Below are positions 35,600 to 38,636 of a stretch of DNA of 38,636 nt, one piece after another (the stretch's first letter is position 1; each line of letters begins with the position of its first letter). The position numbers were made by a program, and so were the translations under genes. Source of the stretch: Helicobacteraceae bacterium (lineage in GTDB: Bacteria; Campylobacterota; Campylobacteria; Campylobacterales; SZUA-545). The stretch is taken from assembly GCA_031286325.1 (NCBI GenBank), contig JAITUT010000094.1, positions 1 through 38,636 of the forward strand. Reading direction: 5' to 3'. The notes under the pieces are model-generated. The model saw only the letters and a program-made list of their open reading frames with translations, was not told the origin of the DNA and did not search any database.

Positions 35600-36604
35600 T
35601 TTGTTCTCCACGCTAATGGTAAGGATTTAATTTCTTTAATTGCTTTTTTGGGGCGGCGCAACGCGTAACTAAAGGGAATTAGCTTAGAAAATATGGGTAT
35701 ATAGTCTCTATGATCGCTTTCTGTTGAATGGAACACAAGAGCCATATTTTTTATATCTTTTGCGCTCGGATTATCGCAAAAGATATTTATCCATTCAACG
35801 AGCGTCTTAGAATCTAAAAATATATCGTTTCCGCCGAAAATTTCTTTAATATCTTGCGCGAATAATAACGCGCCGTTTGATACGGCGGGGTATAAATTTT
35901 TGCGAGTTGTTTCATATTCGGTTGGGTTTTGATCATATATTGGCGAGCCGCTAGCGTCTATACCTTTGATTGGGTATTCGGGCGCGGTCAGCAACAACTC
36001 GACAAAATCCCAATTTTTTATATTTTTGTGCGTCTTCCAATCGCAGAAGTTTACATTTTGATCAATATTTGCGCGGCTAGCGTCTATTATTGTCCAATAA
36101 ATACCATATATTTTCCGCCGCAGCGCGTCTTCTAATAATCTTTGAACCGAAAACATACCCGTTATGGTTTCTACAAAACAAATTTTATCGTCAACTACAA
36201 TTCGCGAAAGATAATTTTTGTATGGTTCATACTCTTTATCCGCTAATTTTTCAATAACTTCGCGGTTGTTTAATATAAAATTATGATAATCAATAGAATC
36301 GTTAAATATCACAGATTCATAAGCGCTCTTTAAATCCGCGCTTTTTTTAATATAATAATCAACAATAATTTTTGGTTGAAATTGATGTCTTTTCTCGTAA
36401 TCTAATCTGCATATTAAATTCAAAAATCTCGGCGCGTATACATAATTTCCTTTCATATCGGCGTTAAAAGTCTCAAAAACTTTTTGCAAAGTGTAGCCGT
36501 CCCGCGCGATAAACAAAATTTGCTCAATATTATTTTGTTTCGCTTGCGCCTCTATAAATCTGCTATATCCGTAAGCGACCGCGCCCGCGTATTCATAGCC
36601 GATC

Positions 36605-37399
<795 letters not shown>

Positions 37400-37424
37400 A
37401 AAAAACCTTTTTTTGAATTAAACT

Positions 37425-37433
37425 TTTATAATA
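37425..37433 (-). promoter_or_regulatory. Possible -10 region for the HAD gene
   Basis: TATTATAAA on the minus strand lies about 26-34 bases before ATG 37399. No clear -35 box is present. It would let the switched gene be transcribed without the methyltransferase gene. Confidence 0.4.
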
Positions 37434-37472
37434 CCACAAATCCGATTAACGAGCCGATTGATAATCTTCGTT

Positions 37473-38423
37473 TTATTCGCCTCCGATCGAAATTCTATAA
37501 AAACACTCATCGCTAAATCGCAAGATCATATTGAAGTAGCAATTTTTTAAATACGGAAAAAACTTAATTTGAAGTCGTTTTATCCCACGCATTTTTATTT
37601 TGATGGGGGATTTAAGGCAAAGCGCGAGAGTTTGCAAAGAAGATCGGCGCTCGGCGCAATCATTTTTAATAACAGGCGACTCGGCGTAATCGTTGCTAAT
37701 AATGGGCGTGATCGCGAGATAATTTGCGAGCTGGGCATCATTTTTGAACGCTACGGCGATTATATTCGGCGTCAAAATCACATCGTTTAATCCAAATTCT
37801 GTGCGATATAAACGCATCCAAGGGAGTTTCAATTTTTGCACCTCTTCCGTCTCTTGGTGTTGCGCCCTGACGACAATGTGATGAAAGCCCGCGTTATTCA
37901 GCAGAAATCGCATCGTAATAGGCGTGTATGAGACGGTGTGCGTGAAATCAATATATCTGTAAAACGCAGCGAGCGGCGCTAAAGCGTTCGGCACGGCAAA
38001 AACCGCGAAACCGTCATCGCTCGCAGCCGCAAAGATCGCCTTCAAAAACGGCAATTGTCGCTCTTTTTCAATATGTTCCAAAAGATCAAAAGCGTAAATC
38101 GCGTCGTATTTTTCCGTGTTATTCGCGAGAAATTCCGCAGCGTCCGCCAACACGACATTTAAGTTTTCTTTTTGCGCGATCTCAATTTGCGATTTATCTA
38201 TATCAATCCCCGTTAAATTCGCGTATCCCGCGTCGCGCAACATCAGCATAAACCTGCCCATACCGCAACCGATCTCTAAAATTCGCGCTTCTTTTTGCGC
38301 GGGATAAATCGCGTGCGCGTCAAAAAGAGATTTGGCGGTTTCTATGTCTCTTCGTTTGCTTTCGGGAGTGTCGCTATGCCAATTCCCGTAATGGCGCGAG
38401 TAGTCAAAGTTGTTGTTTTTCAT
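37473..38423 (-). CDS. Class I SAM-dependent methyltransferase with a swapped tail
   Basis: The 316-residue protein has SAM motif I ILEIGCGMGRFMLML at about 48-62, then GIDIDKSQIE, and YDAIYAFDLLEHIEKERQ as motif II, as in glycan and ubiquinone-type methyltransferases. After about residue 235 comes a short imperfect duplication (IISNDYAESP, VIKNDCAERR). The last 57 or so residues are the tail shared with the protein at 35419-36669. The ATG overlaps a stop at 38420-38422 of an upstream frame. It probably methylates a sugar in the second glycan locus. Confidence 0.85.
   Translation of the reverse strand: MKNNNFDYSRHYGNWHSDTPESKRRDIETAKSLFDAHAIYPAQKEARILEIGCGMGRFMLMLRDAGYANLTGIDIDKSQIEIAQKENLNVVLADAAEFLANNTEKYDAIYAFDLLEHIEKERQLPFLKAIFAAASDDGFAVFAVPNALAPLAAFYRYIDFTHTVSYTPITMRFLLNNAGFHHIVVRAQHQETEEVQKLKLPWMRLYRTEFGLNDVILTPNIIAVAFKNDAQLANYLAITPIISNDYAESPVIKNDCAERRSSLQTLALCLKSPIKIKMRGIKRLQIKFFPYLKNCYFNMILRFSDECFYRISIGGE
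37488..37638. repeat. 151-bp direct repeat, copy 2 (3' end of the methyltransferase gene)
   Basis: It is 148 of 151 identical to 35449-35599. Recombination between the copies would remove 2,039 bases, including the HAD gene and its CT tract, and would keep the methyltransferase tail intact. Confidence 0.95.
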
Positions 38424-38572
38424 TGGCGACCTCCGATCTTAGCCCGAACGCGCGGATCTTTACTCATTTCACGGTAGCCGTATTGGGCGAAGAAAGCGCG
38501 CGCGTTTATGAAAGACAAGAAGTTTCGGGGGTAATTTAGAGAATTTACCCCCCCCCCCCCCCCCCCCCACAT
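38420..38572 (-). CDS. Short frame behind a poly-G tract, probably the end of a larger or decayed gene
   Basis: On the minus strand this frame reads M-W, six glycines from the G run, then VNSLNYPRNFLSFINARAFF, AQYGYREM and SKDPRVRAKIGGRQ before TGA overlapping the methyltransferase start. The tail looks like a genuine C-terminus. No long frame enters from the window edge: all three frames have a stop within 30 bases upstream of the tract (38592-38594, 38578-38580, 38573-38575). The only local starts are ATG 38576 and 38572, and the number of Gs decides which reads the tail. I do not recognise the family. Confidence 0.4.
   Translation of the reverse strand: MWGGGGGGVNSLNYPRNFLSFINARAFFAQYGYREMSKDPRVRAKIGGRQ
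38548..38568. repeat. Run of 21 C (G on the minus strand)
   Basis: A homopolymer of this length is typical of contingency loci in Campylobacter and Helicobacter. It lies about 125 bases before the methyltransferase start. A run of ten A (38605-38614) lies nearby. The composition changes sharply beyond it, so an assembly artefact at the window edge is possible. Confidence 0.85.
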
Positions 38573-38636
38573 TCATATCACAAAAAAACCTTTATCTAAC
38601 TCCCAAAAAAAAAACACAAATAATTTCTTGTTCATT

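Overview
The window reads as chromosome from a member of the Campylobacterota (epsilonproteobacteria) or a close relative. The grounds are the hemA-proS pair, the block tRNA-Thr/Tyr/Gly/Thr - tuf - rpmG - tRNA-Trp - secE - nusG - rplK/A/J/L, a 60-residue SecE, a 50-residue L33, a YceI protein, and phase-variation tracts in surface-glycan genes. The species cannot be named. The backbone is fairly GC-rich and is punctuated by the palindrome GCGATCGC.

Layout. 1-4671 (+): end of an unknown gene, an orphan Cache sensor with no output domain, a small c-type cytochrome, hemA and proS. 4672-5115: a duplicated promoter-upstream element, then tRNA-Phe with its promoter. 5354-18133 (all -): a polysaccharide operon of 14 genes plus one recombinase relic. 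Its promoter-proximal end encodes nucleotide-sugar enzymes (UDP-glucuronate decarboxylase-like, Ugd, GalE). Next come a glycosyltransferase, a nucleotidyltransferase/GDPD/HAD/nucleotidyltransferase-like/cupin module, a pyruvyltransferase-family protein, two more glycosyltransferases of the same family, a GT2-GT8 fusion and a WavE-like protein. 18187-18282: an inverted copy of the tRNA-Phe promoter and the first part of the tRNA, oriented to drive that operon. 18418-25175: YceI, six tRNAs and the translation operon, with an L10 leader and a strong double terminator after rplL; rpoB does not follow. 25419-35353: a small secreted protein, an FtsI-type PBP (-), a metal ABC transporter (-), an NSS-family symporter (-), a TPR protein, mdh, fumC and a peptide-type solute-binding protein. 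35419-38636 (-): a second glycan locus with a methyltransferase and a two-domain HAD protein split by a (CT)21 tract, plus a run of 21 C near the window edge.

How it fits together. Two surface-glycan loci appear to be controlled differently. The large operon appears to be under a captured tRNA promoter. The second locus looks like a slipped-strand contingency locus: the HAD gene is out of frame now and would be restored by 19 or 22 CT units. Two neighbouring genes there share a nearly identical 151-bp 3' end, a ready substrate for recombination. The island lacks GCGATCGC as far as I can see, is partly AT-rich, sits beside a tRNA gene and carries a recombinase scar, all consistent with acquisition by transfer.

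The strongest candidates for something undescribed are the tRNA-promoter capture at the island edge, the CT-switched HAD fusion with its duplicated tail, and the nucleotidyltransferase/GDPD/HAD/cupin module with its apparently inactive paralogue.
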